Part shown: positions 1 through 9,302 of the stretch, piece after piece
Numbering within the stretch: the stretch's first letter is position 1
How the letters are laid out: each line of letters starts with the position of its first letter
Assembly (NCBI RefSeq): GCF_015553625.1
Contig: NZ_JADNGY010000008.1
Span: 1 to 64,000, forward strand
DNA length: 64,000 nt
Origin: Streptococcus australis
GTDB taxonomy: Bacteria; Bacillota; Bacilli; Lactobacillales; Streptococcaceae
Direction: 5' to 3'
Translations under genes and position numbers: made by a program
The notes under the pieces: model-generated
Databases searched by the model: none
The model's input: the letters and a program-made list of their open reading frames with translations, nothing else
What the model was told of the DNA's origin: nothing

Positions 1-78
1 CCGAACACAGAAGTTAAGCCCTAGAACGCCGGAAGTAGTTGGGGGTTGCCCCCTGTGAGATATGGTAGTCGCTTAGCT
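1..78 (+). rRNA. rrf: 5S ribosomal RNA, 3' part (cut by the window edge)
   Basis: The window opens inside a 5S rRNA: the conserved CCGAACACAGAAGTTAAGC segment is at the first bases and the typical 3' end (GATATGGTAGTCGC) finishes near 78. About the first third of the molecule lies outside. The tRNA-Asn follows four bases later, the usual end of a streptococcal rRNA operon. The 3' end is estimated from the usual stem and may be off by a base or two. Confidence 0.95.
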
Positions 79-82
79 TTTT

Positions 83-156
83 TCCGCCATAGCTCAGTTG
101 GTAGTAGCGCATGACTGTTAATCATGATGTCGTAGGTTCGAGTCCTACTGGCGGAG
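83..156 (+). tRNA. tRNA-Asn (anticodon GTT)
   Basis: The cloverleaf closes with acceptor stem TCCGCCA (83-89) pairing with TGGCGGA (149-155), then discriminator G156. The anticodon GTT is at 117-119 and the T-loop GGTTCGAGTCC is intact. No CCA is encoded. It is co-transcribed with the 5S rRNA just upstream. Confidence 0.95.
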
Positions 157-162
157 TAAGTG

Positions 163-179
163 CCCGAAAGGGTTTTTTT
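163..179 (+). terminator. short terminator-like hairpin after tRNA-Asn
   Basis: CCC-GAAA-GGG followed directly by seven T. The stem is short, so it may only assist the stronger hairpin 30 bases further on. Confidence 0.45.
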
Positions 180-203
180 ATTTTTCTTTTTTATTAGATA
201 AGT

Positions 204-229
204 AAAAAAGGTTCTTTCGAACCTTTTTT
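204..229. terminator. bidirectional terminator between the rRNA operon and lysC
   Basis: The stem AAAAAAGGTTC (204-214) pairs with GAACCTTTTTT (219-229) around a TTTC loop. It has a T run on either strand, so it can stop both the rRNA/tRNA transcript and the convergent lysC transcript, whose stop codon it touches. Confidence 0.85.
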
Positions 230-1578
230 TAGTTAAAGAATACATTGTATAGAGCTTTTATGGCTTGTTTTTCTTGTTCTTGATTAACTACAAACATGAT
301 AGAAACTTCACTGGATCCTTGGGAAATCATTTGGATATTAATGTTGTTTTCTGATAAAGCTTTCGTAGCTGTTGCAGTTACACCGATCTGATTTTTCATA
401 TTTTCTCCTACTATCATGATAATAGAAAGATCATGTTCGATTTCTGCATAGTCCACTTGTAAGTCTTGGATTAAATGTTTTAGGATTTCTTGTTCTTTAA
501 TTGGGGTTAGTTCTTTCGAACGTAGAATGACCGATAAATCGTCAATTCCTGTTGGCATGTGATCCCAACTAATATTCAAATCTTCTAAAATTTGTAATAG
601 TTTTCTACCAAAACCGACTTCTCTATTCATTAGGTACTTTGTGGTATTAATGCTGACAAATCCAGAATCTCCTGCTATTCCAACAACTTTAACTTTTTCA
701 TCGGTATGGTTCAGCACAATCTTGGTACCTGGATGTTTTGGATTGTTGGTGTTTTTAATGACCATTGGAATCTTTCCACGATATGCAGGTACGAGTGCTT
801 CATCATGGAGGACACTGAAGCCAGCATAGGCTAATTCTCGCATCTCTTTATAAGTTAATTCAGGAATAGAATGAGGATGTTTAATGATTCCTGGGTGGGC
901 TGAAAAAATACCGTCTACGTCCGTAAAGTTCTCGTAGAGATCTGCTTTAACTCCGGCTGCGATAATGGATCCTGTAATGTCAGATCCTCCTCTTGAGAAT
1001 GTACATACTTGGTCTTCTTTTGTAATTCCAAAGAATCCTGGGATAACTAAAATCTCATTATGGTTTATCAGTTCTTCAATCTTGTCATAACTAGAAGGGA
1101 GAATACGGGCATTGCAAGGTTCACTTGTTACAAAAATACCTGCATTTTTTGGGTGGATATATTTTGCTTCTAAGCCTTTTTTAACAAAGTAGGCTGCAAT
1201 CAGTTTTGCATTATTGTTTTCTCCAGCTGCCAAGAAGGTATCATATAAGAAGGTGTTATCGGATTTGGGAAGTGTTGCAAGAGACTTGATATCTCTAGAA
1301 ATCTCTTCAATTATTTCCTCGTCCAAGTCTAACTCCTCTGTAATAGAACGATAGCGATTGATAATCCATTCTTGACTTTGACTAGTATCTTTTCCGTTGG
1401 TATATTCTTTGTAATACTTAATGAGGGCATCTGTAACTTTTGTATCCTCAGGATTTCGTTTTCCTGGGGCAGAGACGACAACGTATTTACGGGTTTCATC
1501 TTCTTTAACGATATTGAATACTTTTTCTAGCTGGGTAGCAGATGCTAATGAACTACCACCAAATTTAACTACTTTCAT
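229..1578 (-). CDS. lysC: aspartate kinase
   Basis: This enzyme phosphorylates L-aspartate, the first step to lysine, diaminopimelate, threonine and methionine, in the cytosol. The 449-residue protein starts MKVVKFGGSS, the kinase nucleotide-binding motif of the family, and has the amino-acid-kinase core (FSRGGSDITG) followed by a C-terminal ACT pair (about 300-449) expected for allosteric control. The start at 1578 is preceded by AAAGGAG; an upstream in-frame start at 1596 lies before that ribosome binding site and is rejected. It stands alone, facing the rRNA operon and divergent from fabM. This aspartokinase next to the fab cluster is also the arrangement in S. pneumoniae. Which end-product inhibits it cannot be read from the sequence. 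Confidence 0.95.
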   Translation of the reverse strand: MKVVKFGGSSLASATQLEKVFNIVKEDETRKYVVVSAPGKRNPEDTKVTDALIKYYKEYTNGKDTSQSQEWIINRYRSITEELDLDEEIIEEISRDIKSLATLPKSDNTFLYDTFLAAGENNNAKLIAAYFVKKGLEAKYIHPKNAGIFVTSEPCNARILPSSYDKIEELINHNEILVIPGFFGITKEDQVCTFSRGGSDITGSIIAAGVKADLYENFTDVDGIFSAHPGIIKHPHSIPELTYKEMRELAYAGFSVLHDEALVPAYRGKIPMVIKNTNNPKHPGTKIVLNHTDEKVKVVGIAGDSGFVSINTTKYLMNREVGFGRKLLQILEDLNISWDHMPTGIDDLSVILRSKELTPIKEQEILKHLIQDLQVDYAEIEHDLSIIMIVGENMKNQIGVTATATKALSENNINIQMISQGSSEVSIMFVVNQEQEKQAIKALYNVFFN

Positions 1579-1606
1579 GTGGACTCCTTTACACAACTTT
1601 CTTTAA

Positions 1607-1635
1607 ATTATACCAAAGATAGGGCCTTGTTACAA
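1607..1635 (-). promoter_or_regulatory. lysC promoter
   Basis: On the minus strand TTGTAA (-35, 1635-1630), a 17-base spacer and TATAAT (-10, 1612-1607) with an extended TGG element. The leader is short and holds the AAAGGAG ribosome binding site. Confidence 0.8.
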
Positions 1636-1697
1636 TCTAAAATAGCACTGTTATCAAGGGAGTCTTTCGGATGAGACACTTTGTTATGAAAATGTAA

Positions 1698-1758
1698 TTT
1701 ACTTCTCAAAGTAGTTGTGCTAAAATAATATAAAAATAAACAAGTTCAACTATCAAAT
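1698..1758 (+). promoter_or_regulatory. fabM promoter with weak FabT-like site
   Basis: TTTACT (1698-1703), 17 bases, TAAAAT (1721-1726) preceded by TG. Just downstream AGTTCAACTATCAAAT (1743-1758) resembles the FabT palindrome AGTTTGA-N3-TCAAACT but one half is poor. fabM has its own transcript in S. pneumoniae, so a separate promoter here is expected. Confidence 0.6.
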
Positions 1759-1791
1759 AATTTGAATAGCTAATTAGTAAAGAGGTAGCTT

Positions 1792-2583
1792 ATGGTGTTC
1801 GAAACGATTATATTTTCTGTAGAAGAGGATCTCGCATCCATTATTTTAAATAGGCCTGAGGTTTCAAATGGTTTTAACATTCCAATGTGTCAGGAAATTC
1901 TTGAAGCATTAGAATTAGCTGAGCAGAACGCAGACGTTCGTTTTATTTTATTTAAAGCAGTCGGAAAGGTTTTTTCAGTCGGTGGTGATCTAGCAGAGAT
2001 GAAACGGGCTGTCGATGCCGATGATATCGATTCTTTAACGCAAATTGCGGAATTGGTTAATCAAATCTCTAAAAGAATGAAGCAAATTCCAAAACCAGTG
2101 ATTATGGTTGCAGATGGTGCGGTTGCAGGAGCAACTGCTAATATGGCAGTAGCGGCAGATTTTTGTATTGCGTCTGATAAAGCGAAGTTTATTCAAGCCT
2201 TTGTTGGAGTCGGTTTAGCTCCTGATGCAGGTGGTCTTTTCCTTTTAGGAAGAGCGATTGGTTTGAGTAGAGCAACTCAGTTAGCGATGACTGGTGAACC
2301 ATTAGGTGCTGAAAAGGCTCTGGAATATGGAGTTGTTTATAAGGTTTCTGAAGTAGAAAAATTAGATAAGACTGCCAATCAACTTCTCATGAAGTTAAGA
2401 CGTAGCTCAGACAATTCTTTTGCTGCGATTAAGGAGTTGGCATGGTCTAGTATGTTGATTGACTGGGATCGCTATGCCGAAATTGAGTTGAAGTTACAAA
2501 GAAATCTATCTCTAAAAGAAGACTTCAAAGAGGGAGTGATAGCCTATTCAGAGCGTCGGCGGCCAAAATTTCAAGGAAAATAA
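1792..2583 (+). CDS. fabM: trans-2-decenoyl-ACP isomerase (crotonase family)
   Basis: FabM converts trans-2-decenoyl-ACP to the cis-3 isomer, which lets streptococci make unsaturated fatty acids without FabA. The 263-residue protein is a full-length enoyl-CoA hydratase/isomerase fold: the oxyanion-hole segments around residues 60-67 ([10 protein letters not shown]) and 106-116 ([11 protein letters not shown]) are visible. It lies first at the fab locus, transcribed from its own promoter, with an AGAGGT ribosome binding site before ATG 1792. The name rests on family plus position; an ordinary enoyl-CoA hydratase would look similar but would not be expected here. Confidence 0.93.
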   Translation: MVFETIIFSVEEDLASIILNRPEVSNGFNIPMCQEILEALELAEQNADVRFILFKAVGKVFSVGGDLAEMKRAVDADDIDSLTQIAELVNQISKRMKQIPKPVIMVADGAVAGATANMAVAADFCIASDKAKFIQAFVGVGLAPDAGGLFLLGRAIGLSRATQLAMTGEPLGAEKALEYGVVYKVSEVEKLDKTANQLLMKLRRSSDNSFAAIKELAWSSMLIDWDRYAEIELKLQRNLSLKEDFKEGVIAYSERRRPKFQGK

Positions 2584-2617
2584 AAACGTAAAATTTCTAT
2601 GTTTTTGTTGTTGAGGC

Positions 2618-2660
2618 TTGCTATTTGGTTTGAATTTTGATAAAATTCGATTATCAAAGT
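2618..2660 (+). promoter_or_regulatory. fabT promoter with FabT operator
   Basis: TTGCTA (2618-2623), 17-base spacer, TAAAAT (2641-2646). The palindrome ATTCGATTATCAAAGT (2645-2660) overlaps the -10 and start region and matches the FabT site AGTTTGA-N3-TCAAACT at most positions. FabT is known to repress its own operon, with long-chain acyl-ACP as corepressor. The site position, blocking the start, fits that. Confidence 0.75.
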
Positions 2661-2681
2661 AATGAATAGGGGGTGTGGTTT

Positions 2682-3116
2682 TTGAATTTTCAACTAGTCA
2701 ATGATTATCTTACATCCATTTTTAACAACGTATTAGTCATCGAAGAAACTAGTTTACGTAGCAGTCGATTTAATGATGTTTCTATCAAGGAAATGCACAC
2801 AATTGATGTGATCGGCTCAACACCAAACGCAACTCCAAGTGATATTTCGCGTTCGTTAATGGTAACGTTAGGTACAGTCACTACCAGTTTAAATAATCTT
2901 GAACGAAAAGGTTATATTGAACGAACCAGGTCTGAAGTTGATCGTCGTGTTGTCCATTTGAGTTTGACAAAAAGAGGAAAGCTCTTGTATCGCCTTCACC
3001 AACAATTTCACAAGCGGATGGTCAATCAGATTATCGATGGGATGTCTCCAGATGAACGGAAAGTGATGCAAAAAGGTTTGCAGAACCTTTATCGTTTCTT
3101 GGAGGAGTTGAAATAA
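2682..3116 (+). CDS. fabT: FabT, MarR-family repressor of fatty-acid synthesis
   Basis: FabT represses the fab/acc genes when loaded with acyl-ACP. The protein is a 144-residue MarR-type winged helix: the DNA-binding region spans about residues 40-95 ([32 protein letters not shown]) and the wing holds the DRRVVH signature. I choose the TTG at 2682 because AGGGGGTG lies about seven bases upstream. A GTG at 2673 falls inside that ribosome binding site. The stop overlaps the fabH start (TAATG), so the two are translationally coupled. An operator in its own promoter indicates autorepression. Confidence 0.93.
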   Translation: MNFQLVNDYLTSIFNNVLVIEETSLRSSRFNDVSIKEMHTIDVIGSTPNATPSDISRSLMVTLGTVTTSLNNLERKGYIERTRSEVDRRVVHLSLTKRGKLLYRLHQQFHKRMVNQIIDGMSPDERKVMQKGLQNLYRFLEELK

Positions 3117-4090
3117 TGACTTTTGCAAAAATAAGTCAAGTAGCCCATTATTCGCCTAGCCAAGTGATTTCCAATCAAGATCTTTCTGAACGGATGGATA
3201 CCAGCGATGAGTGGATTGCAAGTCGGACGGGAATTCGAAAGCGCCATATATCCAAGTCGGAGTCAACCAGCGATTTAGCTGCGGAAGTAGCTCGTCGCTT
3301 GCTTAAAAAGAGTGGTTTACATGCGGATCAGATAGATTTTATCATTGTTGCAACGATTTCTCCGGATTCTATGATGCCATCTACAGCTGCTCGTGTTCAA
3401 GCTAAAATTGGTGCCTCTAAAGCCTTTGTTTTTGATTTGACCGCTGCTTGTAGTGGATTTGTATTTGCGCTTGCGACTGCTGAAAAGTATATTCGCTCTG
3501 GCCAGTACAAACGAGGAATCGTTATCGGAAGTGAAACCTTATCGAAAGTGATCGATTGGGAAGATCGGACAACAGCAGTCTTGTTTGGGGATGGTGCTGG
3601 CGGTGTTTTATTGGAAGCTTCCGAGCAACAAACTTTTTTAGCAGAAAGTCTGTTTTCAGACGGTTCCCGTGGAGAAGTTCTTCAATCATCATCTGTTGGT
3701 TTATCTTCACCATATTCTGATAAGGAAGAAGATAAAAAATATTTGTCAATGGATGGGAGAGCAGTCTTTGATTTTGCCATTCGGGATGTGGCTAAGAGTA
3801 TTAAAAATACGTTAGCAGATGCTCCAGTGCCTGTTGAAGAGATTGATTTTTTTCTTCTGCACCAAGCAAATGACCGTATCTTAGATAAAATGGCTAAGAA
3901 AATCGGGGTTGATCGGGAAAAACTTCCTGCAAACATGATGGAATATGGTAACACGAGTGCCGCAAGTATTCCAATTTTATTATCGGAGTGTGTCGACCAA
4001 GGACTGATCAAATTGGATGGAAGTCAAACAATTCTTCTGTCTGGATTTGGTGGAGGTTTGACATGGGGCTCACTTCTTGTTACAATCTAG
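3116..4090 (+). CDS. fabH: beta-ketoacyl-ACP synthase III
   Basis: FabH starts fatty-acid chains by condensing a short acyl-CoA with malonyl-ACP. The 324-residue thiolase-fold protein has the active Cys at residue 112 (TAACSGF), the His in LLHQAN and the Asn in YGNTSAASI, which complete the Cys-His-Asn triad. The [10 protein letters not shown] loop near the C-terminus is typical. The start codon overlaps the fabT stop. A gap of 55 bases with a good AAGGAGG follows before acpP. Confidence 0.96.
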   Translation: MTFAKISQVAHYSPSQVISNQDLSERMDTSDEWIASRTGIRKRHISKSESTSDLAAEVARRLLKKSGLHADQIDFIIVATISPDSMMPSTAARVQAKIGASKAFVFDLTAACSGFVFALATAEKYIRSGQYKRGIVIGSETLSKVIDWEDRTTAVLFGDGAGGVLLEASEQQTFLAESLFSDGSRGEVLQSSSVGLSSPYSDKEEDKKYLSMDGRAVFDFAIRDVAKSIKNTLADAPVPVEEIDFFLLHQANDRILDKMAKKIGVDREKLPANMMEYGNTSAASIPILLSECVDQGLIKLDGSQTILLSGFGGGLTWGSLLVTI

Positions 4091-4145
4091 TTAAACATGT
4101 GGTAACACATTTTAAAAATTTTTTATTATTTTAAGGAGGCCAATC

Positions 4146-4370
4146 ATGGCAGTATTTGAAAAAGTACAAGAAATTATCGTTGAAGAACTTGGTAAAGAAC
4201 CATCAGAAGTAACACTTGAGTCTACTTTTGAAGATCTTGAAGCTGATTCATTGGATTTGTTCCAAGTGATTTCAGAAATTGAAGATGCATTCGACATTCA
4301 AATTGAAACTGAAGAAGGATTGTCTACTGTAGGTGACCTTGTTGCTTACGTAGAAGAAAAAACTAAATAA
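4146..4370 (+). CDS. acpP: acyl carrier protein
   Basis: A 74-residue, very acidic carrier that holds the growing acyl chain on a 4'-phosphopantetheine arm. The attachment serine is Ser35 in [11 protein letters not shown] 4146 is preceded by AAGGAGG. It is followed by a 110-base gap with a large hairpin, so acpP can be expressed at a higher level than the genes after it. Its acylated form is also the corepressor of FabT, linking pathway output to regulation. Confidence 0.96.
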   Translation: MAVFEKVQEIIVEELGKEPSEVTLESTFEDLEADSLDLFQVISEIEDAFDIQIETEEGLSTVGDLVAYVEEKTK

Positions 4371-4410
4371 TAATGGATGAGAGTATCGAAAGATATTCTC
4401 TCTTGTTTAG

Positions 4411-4456
4411 GTAATAGTTTGACGCTCAAAGCAAAGAACCGCTTTCAAACTATTAC
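4411..4456. promoter_or_regulatory. large inverted repeat with FabT half-sites between acpP and fabK
   Basis: GTAATAGTTTGA (4411-4422) and TCAAACTATTAC (4445-4456) are perfect 12-base inverted repeats. Inside, AGTTTGA-CGC-TCAAAGC (4416-4432) is itself a near-perfect FabT palindrome, and a second TCAAACT half-site lies in the right arm. This matches the known FabT control of fabK. As RNA it would also form a 12-bp hairpin with a 22-base loop that could attenuate or stabilise the transcript. I saw no convincing -35/-10 pair. Confidence 0.65.
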
Positions 4457-4480
4457 TTAAGCGAAAATGAGGAAGGTACT

Positions 4481-5446
4481 ATGCAAACACGAATTACAGA
4501 AATATTAAACATTAAATATCCAATTTTCCAAGGTGGTATGGCTTGGGTAGCAGATGGAGATCTTGCTGGAGCTGTATCCAATGCAGGTGGTCTTGGGATC
4601 ATCGGTGGAGGAAATGCACCTAAAGAAGTTGTCAAAGCGAATATTGATCGTGTCAAATCCATTACTGACAAACCTTTTGGAGTGAATATCATGCTCCTCT
4701 CTCCTTTTGCAGATGACATTGTTGACTTGGTTATCGAAGAAGGGGTTAAAGTTGTTACCACTGGTGCAGGGAATCCTGGGAAATATATGGATCGTTTCCA
4801 CGAAGCTGGCATTACCGTTATTCCAGTTGTACCTTCAGTAGCTTTAGCAAAACGGATGGAAAAACTAGGTGCGGATGCTGTGATTGCTGAAGGAATGGAA
4901 GCAGGTGGGCATATTGGTAAATTGACTACCATGACCCTGGTTCGTCAAGTGGTCGAAGCTGTTTCTATTCCCGTTATTGGTGCTGGTGGTGTGGCTGATG
5001 GTGCTGGAGCAGCTGCAGTCTTCATGCTTGGAGCAGCTGCTGTTCAAGTGGGAACACGATTTGTCGTAGCTAAAGAATCAAATGCTCACCAAAACTTTAA
5101 GAATAAAATCTTGAAAGCTAAAGACATTGATACAGTAGTGTCTGCGTCAGTTGTTGGCCATCCAGTTCGTGCGATTAAGAATAAATTGGCTTCTGCCTAT
5201 AACCAAGCGGAAAAAGATTTCTTGGCAGGTAAGAAGACTCAAGAAGAAATTGAAGAATTAGGAGCAGGTGCTCTTCGCAATGCTGTTGTGGACGGAGACG
5301 TTGATAACGGATCTGTGATGGCAGGACAAATTGCAGGTCTCGTAGGTAAAGAAGAAACCTGTGCTGAAATCTTGGAAGATATCTATTTTGGAGCTGCTAA
5401 AGTCATTCAGAAAGAAGCAGCTCGCTGGGCAGATGTCAAATTCTAA
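4481..5446 (+). CDS. fabK: enoyl-ACP reductase FabK (FMN-dependent)
   Basis: FabK carries out the last reduction of each elongation cycle using NAD(P)H and FMN. It is the triclosan-resistant enoyl reductase of streptococci, which lack FabI. The 321-residue TIM-barrel protein of the nitronate monooxygenase family shows GGMAWVADGDLAGAVSNAGG at the N-terminus and glycine-rich FMN phosphate loops (GAGGVADG, AVQVGTRF). AGGAAGG precedes ATG 4481. It begins the second, probably FabT-controlled, section of the operon. Confidence 0.95.
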   Translation: MQTRITEILNIKYPIFQGGMAWVADGDLAGAVSNAGGLGIIGGGNAPKEVVKANIDRVKSITDKPFGVNIMLLSPFADDIVDLVIEEGVKVVTTGAGNPGKYMDRFHEAGITVIPVVPSVALAKRMEKLGADAVIAEGMEAGGHIGKLTTMTLVRQVVEAVSIPVIGAGGVADGAGAAAVFMLGAAAVQVGTRFVVAKESNAHQNFKNKILKAKDIDTVVSASVVGHPVRAIKNKLASAYNQAEKDFLAGKKTQEEIEELGAGALRNAVVDGDVDNGSVMAGQIAGLVGKEETCAEILEDIYFGAAKVIQKEAARWADVKF

Positions 5447-5470
5447 CAAGTAAAGGAAAGGAAGAGGACA

Positions 5471-6391
5471 GTGACAAAACGTGCTTTCTTATTTGCTGGT
5501 CAAGGTGCCCAAAAATTGGGGATGGCTAGTGACTTGTATGCAACTTATCCGATTGTTAAGGAGACATTTGATACTGCAAGTCAGATTTTGGGCTATGATT
5601 TACGAGAATTGATTGATTCTGATGAAGACAAGCTCAATCAAACACGCTTTACCCAACCGGCTATTTTGACAACTTCAGTAGCTATTTATCGTCTATTAGC
5701 AGAAAAGGGCATGACACCGGATATTGTTGCCGGTCTCTCCCTAGGAGAATATTCTGCTTTGGTTGCTGCAGGTGCTCTTTCTTTTGAAGAAGCAGTCGCT
5801 TTGGTAGCCAAGCGGGGTGAATTTATGGAAACAGCTGCGCCTGCTGGAAGCGGGAAGATGGTAGCTGTTATGAATACTGATCCTGCCTTGATTGAAGAAA
5901 TCTGTCAACAGGCTTCTGAAAAGGGAGTTGTAACACCAGCTAACTACAATACTCCTGCCCAAATTGTGATCGGTGGAGAGGTTGAAGCTGTGGATTATGC
6001 AGTTGAACTCTTACAAGAAGCAGGGGCAAAACGGTTGATTCCTCTAAATGTCTCTGGTCCTTTCCATACGGCCTTGCTTGCTTCTGCAAGTGAAAAACTA
6101 GCGACTGAACTTGAAAAAGTTACTTTTAAGGACTTTAGCTTGCCTTTGGTTGGGAATACAGAAGCAAAGATCATGAAATCAGACGAAATCAAAGCTTTAT
6201 TAGCTCGCCAGGTGATGGAGCCTGTTCGTTTCTATGATTCGATTGCGACGATTCAAGAGTTTGGAGTAGATGAAGTGATTGAAATTGGTCCAGGTAAGGT
6301 CTTGACTGGTTTCTTGAAAAAGATTGATAAAACTCTTCCAACGAAAAATGTGGAGGATCAAGCCAGCCTTGATGCCCTACTGAACGAATAA
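5471..6391 (+). CDS. fabD: malonyl-CoA:ACP transacylase
   Basis: FabD moves malonyl groups from CoA to ACP. The 306-residue protein contains the GQGAQ motif near the N-terminus and the active nucleophile Ser90 in GLSLGEYSAL. The catalytic His is in the GPFHTALL segment. The start is GTG 5471 after AGGAAAGGAAGAGG. It follows fabK by 24 bases and is part of the same transcript. Confidence 0.95.
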   Translation: MTKRAFLFAGQGAQKLGMASDLYATYPIVKETFDTASQILGYDLRELIDSDEDKLNQTRFTQPAILTTSVAIYRLLAEKGMTPDIVAGLSLGEYSALVAAGALSFEEAVALVAKRGEFMETAAPAGSGKMVAVMNTDPALIEEICQQASEKGVVTPANYNTPAQIVIGGEVEAVDYAVELLQEAGAKRLIPLNVSGPFHTALLASASEKLATELEKVTFKDFSLPLVGNTEAKIMKSDEIKALLARQVMEPVRFYDSIATIQEFGVDEVIEIGPGKVLTGFLKKIDKTLPTKNVEDQASLDALLNE

Positions 6392-6403
6392 GATGAGGTG
6401 ACT

Positions 6404-7138
6404 ATGGAACTAAAGAATAAAAATGTATTTGTTACTGGCTCAAGTCGAGGCATTGGATTGGCTATTGCGCATAAATTTGCGTCAAAAGGTGCCAACATTG
6501 TCTTAAATAGTCGTGGAGAGCTCCCAGCAGGTCTAGTGGATGAATTTGCCTCATACGGTGTGAAGGTAGTTGGCGTTACTGGGGATGTATCCCAAGCTAC
6601 GGAAGCGAAACGAATGGTCGCGGAAGCGATTGAAGCACTTGGTTCAGTAGATATCCTTGTCAACAATGCTGGGATTACCAATGACAAGCTCATGTTGAAA
6701 TTGACGGAAGAAGATTTCGAGCAAGTCTTGAAGGTGAATTTGACCGGTGCTTTTAATATGACACAATCAGTCTTAAAACCGATGACCAAGGCGCGTGAAG
6801 GTGCTATCATTAACATGTCGAGTGTTGTCGGTCTGACAGGAAATGTTGGACAAGCCAACTATGCTGCCTCAAAAGCTGGTTTGATTGGTTTTTCTAAATC
6901 GGTAGCACGTGAAGTAGCTGGTAGAAATGTCCGAGTCAATGTCATTGCGCCGGGCTTCATTGAGTCTGATATGACAGAAGGACTTCCTGAAAAAATTAAA
7001 GAAATGTCTCTCGCTCAAATTCCAATGAAACGATTTGGAAATACAGAAGAAGTAGCAGATGTTGCAGTCTTTCTTGCGACTCAAGAATATCTAACAGGGC
7101 AAGTCATCGCAATTGATGGTGGCTTAACCATGCAATAA
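6404..7138 (+). CDS. fabG: 3-oxoacyl-ACP reductase
   Basis: FabG reduces beta-ketoacyl-ACP with NADPH. The 244-residue short-chain dehydrogenase has the Rossmann GSSRGIG motif, NNAG, and the catalytic Ser-Tyr-Lys (MSS, YAASK). ATG 6404 is used because GAGGTGA lies six bases upstream. A GTG six bases earlier sits within that site. It follows fabD by 12 bases. Confidence 0.95.
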   Translation: MELKNKNVFVTGSSRGIGLAIAHKFASKGANIVLNSRGELPAGLVDEFASYGVKVVGVTGDVSQATEAKRMVAEAIEALGSVDILVNNAGITNDKLMLKLTEEDFEQVLKVNLTGAFNMTQSVLKPMTKAREGAIINMSSVVGLTGNVGQANYAASKAGLIGFSKSVAREVAGRNVRVNVIAPGFIESDMTEGLPEKIKEMSLAQIPMKRFGNTEEVADVAVFLATQEYLTGQVIAIDGGLTMQ

Positions 7139-7156
7139 AAAGAGGTAGGTTTTGAA

Positions 7157-8389
7157 ATGAAATTAAATCGTGTTGTTGTAACAGGCTATGGCTTGACATC
7201 TCCAATCGGAAACACTCCAGAAGAATTTTGGAATAGCTTAAAAGAAGGAAAGATTGGAATTGGTCCAATTACAAAATTTGACCACAGTGACTTTGCTGTT
7301 CATAATGCAGCTGAAATCCATGATTTCCCATTTGATAAGTACTTTATCAAGAAAGATACAAACCGCTTTGACAACTACTCTTTGTATGCCTTGTATGCCG
7401 CTCAAGAAGCTGTGAATCATGCAGGTTTAGATGTAGAAACTATTGATAAAGATCGTTTTGGTGTCATTGTTGCTTCTGGTATCGGTGGTATTAAAGAAAT
7501 CGAAGATCAAGTGATTCGCTTGCATGAAAAAGGACCAAAACGTGTCAAACCAATGACACTTCCAAAAGCTTTGCCAAATATGGCATCTGGTAATGTTGCG
7601 ATGCGTTTTGGAGCTAATGGAATTTGTAAATCGATCAATACTGCTTGTGCCTCTTCCAATGATGCAATTGGGGATGCTTTCCGCGCTATTAAGTTTGGTT
7701 TCCAAGATTTGATGTTGGTGGGTGGTTCAGAAGCTTCTATTACGCCATTTGCAATTGCCGGTTTCCAAGCCCTAACAGCTCTTTCAACAACAGAAGATCC
7801 AACTCGTGCTTCTATTCCATTTGATAAAGATCGGAATGGATTTGTAATGGGTGAAGGATCAGGTATGTTGGTACTTGAAAGTTTGGAACACGCTGAAAAA
7901 CGTGGTGCAACCATTCTTGCTGAAGTGGTGGGCTACGGTAATACCTGTGATGCTTACCATATGACTTCTCCACATCCAGAAGGTCAAGGTGCTATCAAGG
8001 CAATGAAGTTGGCTTTGGATGAGGCAGAAATTGAACCAGCTCAAGTTGATTATGTCAACGCCCATGGAACCTCTACTCCAGCAAATGAAAAAGGAGAAAG
8101 TGGTGCAATCGTTTCTGTATTTGGTACAGAAGTTCCAGTATCTTCTACAAAATCATTTACAGGTCACCTCTTGGGAGCAGCAGGGGCAGTTGAAGCTATT
8201 GCGACAATTGAAGCAATTCGCCATCAATATGTTCCAAAAACTGCTGGAACACAAGAGTTATCAGATTATATTGAAGCCAATGTCATCTTTGGTGAAGGGC
8301 AAGAACGTCCGATTTCCTATGCTATTTCCAATACATTTGGATTTGGAGGACACAATGCTGTCTTAGCCTTTAAACGTTGGGAGGGATAA
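7157..8389 (+). CDS. fabF: beta-ketoacyl-ACP synthase II
   Basis: FabF performs the elongation condensations. The 410-residue thiolase-fold enzyme has the active Cys164 in NTACASSN, the first His in NAHGTSTP and the second in KSFTGHLLGAAGA. The glycine-rich FGFGGHN end is intact. AGAGGTAGG lies before ATG 7157. Its 3' end carries the ribosome binding site for accB, which starts two bases after its stop. Confidence 0.96.
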   Translation: MKLNRVVVTGYGLTSPIGNTPEEFWNSLKEGKIGIGPITKFDHSDFAVHNAAEIHDFPFDKYFIKKDTNRFDNYSLYALYAAQEAVNHAGLDVETIDKDRFGVIVASGIGGIKEIEDQVIRLHEKGPKRVKPMTLPKALPNMASGNVAMRFGANGICKSINTACASSNDAIGDAFRAIKFGFQDLMLVGGSEASITPFAIAGFQALTALSTTEDPTRASIPFDKDRNGFVMGEGSGMLVLESLEHAEKRGATILAEVVGYGNTCDAYHMTSPHPEGQGAIKAMKLALDEAEIEPAQVDYVNAHGTSTPANEKGESGAIVSVFGTEVPVSSTKSFTGHLLGAAGAVEAIATIEAIRHQYVPKTAGTQELSDYIEANVIFGEGQERPISYAISNTFGFGGHNAVLAFKRWEG

Positions 8390-8390
8390 A

Positions 8391-8873
8391 GTGAATATTC
8401 AAGAAATTAAAGACCTAATGAGTCAATTTGACCAATCCAGTCTTCGTGAATTTAGCTATCAAAATGCAACGGATGTGCTATCATTTAGTAAAAATACTGG
8501 CAGTGTAGCTAGCTCGCAACCTGCTACGCCAGCTCCTGTAGTTCAGGAAGTGGCGCCCGCTGTTGAAAGCCCTGTTGTTCTCGCAGAAGAACCAGCTGCT
8601 CCGTCAGCTCCAGAAGTTGCTCCAACAGTAGCAGCAGAAGGGGAAGTAGTTGAAAGTCCTCTTGTCGGTGTAGCTTATTTAGCTTCAGGTCCAGATAAAC
8701 CAGCTTTTGTTCAGGTTGGAGATAGCGTTTCAAAAGGCCAAACTTTATTGATTATTGAAGCAATGAAAGTCATGAATGAAGTTCCTGCGCCAAGAGATGG
8801 AATCGTCACTGAAATCCTTGTTTCAAATGAAGAAATGGTCGAGTTTGGGAAAGGATTGGTACGGATTAAATGA
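8391..8873 (+). CDS. accB: acetyl-CoA carboxylase biotin carboxyl carrier protein
   Basis: AccB carries biotin between the carboxylase (AccC) and the transferase (AccAD) to make malonyl-CoA. The 160-residue protein has a short N-terminal domain, an Ala/Pro/Val-rich linker (about 40-85) and a C-terminal biotinyl domain with the biotin Lys126 in EAMKVMN. GTG 8391 is the start, with GGGAGGG inside the end of fabF. Its stop overlaps the fabZ start (ATGA). Confidence 0.95.
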   Translation: MNIQEIKDLMSQFDQSSLREFSYQNATDVLSFSKNTGSVASSQPATPAPVVQEVAPAVESPVVLAEEPAAPSAPEVAPTVAAEGEVVESPLVGVAYLASGPDKPAFVQVGDSVSKGQTLLIIEAMKVMNEVPAPRDGIVTEILVSNEEMVEFGKGLVRIK

Positions 8874-9292
8874 TCGATATTCAAGCTATTAAAGAGGCTC
8901 TTCCGCATCGCTATCCGATGTTGTTGGTGGATCGCGTCCTTGAAACAAGTGAGGATACGATTGTAGCCATTAAGAATGTGACGATCAATGAGCCCTTCTT
9001 TAATGGGCACTTTCCAAGCTACCCAGTAATGCCAGGTGTCCTCATTATGGAAGCCTTGGCACAAACTGCCGGTGTCTTAGAATTATCCAAACCAGAAAAT
9101 AAAGGGAAATTAGTCTTTTACGCTGGAATGGATAAGGTTAAATTTAAAAAACAAGTCGTTCCGGGAGATCAGCTCGTGATGACGGCTACCTTTGTCAAGC
9201 GTCGTGGTTCGATTGCGGTCGTGGAAGCAAAAGCGGAAGTCGATGGGAAATTAGCTGCTAGCGGGACCCTAACATTTGCAATTGGTAACTAG
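8870..9292 (+). CDS. fabZ: 3-hydroxyacyl-ACP dehydratase
   Basis: FabZ removes water from 3-hydroxyacyl-ACP. The 140-residue hot-dog-fold protein has the catalytic His in [13 protein letters not shown] and the downstream acidic residue in MEALAQTAG. It overlaps accB by four bases, so it is translationally coupled. In streptococci it works with FabM, which diverts part of its trans-2 product to unsaturated chains. Confidence 0.96.
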   Translation: MIDIQAIKEALPHRYPMLLVDRVLETSEDTIVAIKNVTINEPFFNGHFPSYPVMPGVLIMEALAQTAGVLELSKPENKGKLVFYAGMDKVKFKKQVVPGDQLVMTATFVKRRGSIAVVEAKAEVDGKLAASGTLTFAIGN

Positions 9293-9302
9293 GGAGGTTT
9301 CT

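Noticed and set aside
641..829. Open frames antisense to lysC, and many similar frames antisense to fab, infB and glyQ genes
   Set aside because: They mirror the codon pattern of well-identified genes, have no ribosome binding sites and show no family features.
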